From contig NZ_NOIH01000007.1 of the NCBI RefSeq assembly GCF_002245655.1, forward strand, positions 186,001 to 250,000: a stretch of DNA of 64,000 nucleotides, read 5' to 3'. This stretch comes from Thauera propionica (lineage in GTDB: Bacteria; Pseudomonadota; Gammaproteobacteria; Burkholderiales; Rhodocyclaceae). Every line of letters starts with the position of its first letter. Within the stretch, counting starts at the first letter, position 1. The notes beneath the pieces were generated by a model. The model had not been told where the DNA came from. It searched no databases and saw nothing but the letters and a program-made list of their open reading frames with translations. Shown here piece by piece: positions 63,354 to 64,000 of the stretch. Made by a program: the position numbers and the translations under genes.

Positions 63354-64000
63354 ATGCTGATCGATACTCATATTCACCTCGATGCGGCCGAATTCGACGC
63401 GGACCGGCCGCAACTCATCGAGGGCGCACGCAGGGCGGGGGTCGGTGGGTTCGTCGTGCCTGCGGTCGACCGATCGAGCTTCGACGCGGTCGCAGCGCTA
63501 GCGTCGGCGCACGAGGACATTTGCTTTGCCCTTGGCATCCATCCGCTCTACGTGATGCAGGCGCAGGAGGCCGATCTCGAGCAACTCGACGTCCGGCTTG
63601 GCGAGGGTAGGGCAGTGGCGGTGGGCGAGATCGGACTCGACCATTTCGTTGCGGACGTCGATCACGCCCGCCAGCTCGAATTCTTCGTTGCACAACTCAG
63701 GCTGGCCAAACGCCACGATCTACCCGTGATCCTTCATGTTCGGCGGGCGATCGACCCCATCCTTAAGCAGCTGCGCCGCATCGGCGTCAAGGGCGGCATC
63801 GCTCACGCCTTCAACGGCAGCCGTCAGCAGGCCCAGATGTTCATCGATCTCGGGTTCAAGCTCGGCTTCGGGGGCGCGATGACCTATAGCGGATCGACGC
63901 GGATCCGCGAACTGGCCGCCACGTTGCCGCTGGGGGCCATCGTGCTCGAAACGGACGCGCCGGACATCCCGCCCGAGTGGGCACAGCGGCGGCGCAACGA
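63354..64000 (+). CDS. TatD-family metal-dependent hydrolase, partial
   Basis: The frame from ATG 63354 is open to the window end (about 215 residues). The N-terminus shows the metal motif MLIDTHIHLDAAEFDAD. Later come ALGIHPLY, VAVGEIGLDHF, VILHVRRAIDPI, IAHAFNGSRQQA and ETDAPDIPPEWA, the order expected of TatD nucleases. It starts 32 bp after the hydratase stop. The last part of the protein lies outside. Confidence 0.9.
   Translation, partial: MLIDTHIHLDAAEFDADRPQLIEGARRAGVGGFVVPAVDRSSFDAVAALASAHEDICFALGIHPLYVMQAQEADLEQLDVRLGEGRAVAVGEIGLDHFVADVDHARQLEFFVAQLRLAKRHDLPVILHVRRAIDPILKQLRRIGVKGGIAHAFNGSRQQAQMFIDLGFKLGFGGAMTYSGSTRIRELAATLPLGAIVLETDAPDIPPEWAQRRRN

Overview
The window looks like a chromosome segment of a betaproteobacterium, most likely of the Rhodocyclales (Thauera/Azoarcus-like). 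I infer this from the GC-rich core with minCDE, hslO, tex, mfd, ispDF, relA and ppk-ppx, and from the general look of the proteins; no species can be fixed from sequence alone. It has two parts: the right-hand end of an integrative and conjugative element (ICE, about 1-15840), and core chromosome (about 15841-64000).

ICE part. The right boundary is an 18-bp sequence at 15823-15840 that closely resembles the 3' end of tRNA-Gly(GCC), the site used by ICEclc-type elements. The host terminator follows directly. Backbone genes near the left edge are a tyrosine recombinase (1224-2087), an STY4528-type island replication protein (2898-4040), a membrane protein behind a LexA-type SOS box (286-301, 419-1216) and an orphan HigA-type antitoxin (4284-4559).

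The most unusual region is the AT-richer block 4658-15393, all on the minus strand. It holds three transcription units. Each starts with the same promoter, TAAAG-N14-GCCGTTA, an excellent match to the flagellar sigma-28 (FliA) consensus. Each continues with a small Sec-secreted protein that has two cysteines, then an intercistronic RNA hairpin, then one or two leaderless proteins with Ser/Thr/Asn/Gln-rich N-termini. The first unit also carries a complete MacB-type ABC exporter (ATPase, permease, TolC-like outer membrane factor, MacA/HlyD-like adaptor). The locus has grown by duplication: a 3' scrap of the adaptor gene with the adjoining promoter is repeated, and one leaderless gene is tandemly duplicated, with one copy frameshifted in a homopolymer. 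I propose a motility-linked secretion system: Sec-delivered periplasmic proteins exported by MacAB-TolC, with the leaderless proteins possibly using the flagellar export apparatus. The promoters, hairpins and duplications are seen in the sequence; the function is inference.

Core part. In order: a phosphodiesterase, a DUF1178 protein, tRNA-Leu(UAA), minEDC (division-site placement), hslO (lacking its zinc/redox cysteines), an ArsC-like protein, tex, a hexose-6-phosphate mutarotase, an acyl-CoA synthetase-acetyltransferase fusion, an orphan histidine kinase, a methyltransferase, mnmH and selD (tRNA selenation), a TesA-type esterase divergent from an ABC ATPase, serB and a DAHP synthase, a GGDEF-EAL protein, corA, mfd, an alpha/beta hydrolase with a nitroreductase, an AmmeMemoRadiSam operon with an added hydrolase, an MgtC/DUF4010 membrane protein, ispD-ispF-thpR, small stress-type genes and mtfA, a DMT transporter, relA, divergent ppk1/ppx, a four-gene MCE lipid-transport operon, an enoyl-CoA hydratase behind a perfect operator palindrome, and the start of a TatD nuclease.
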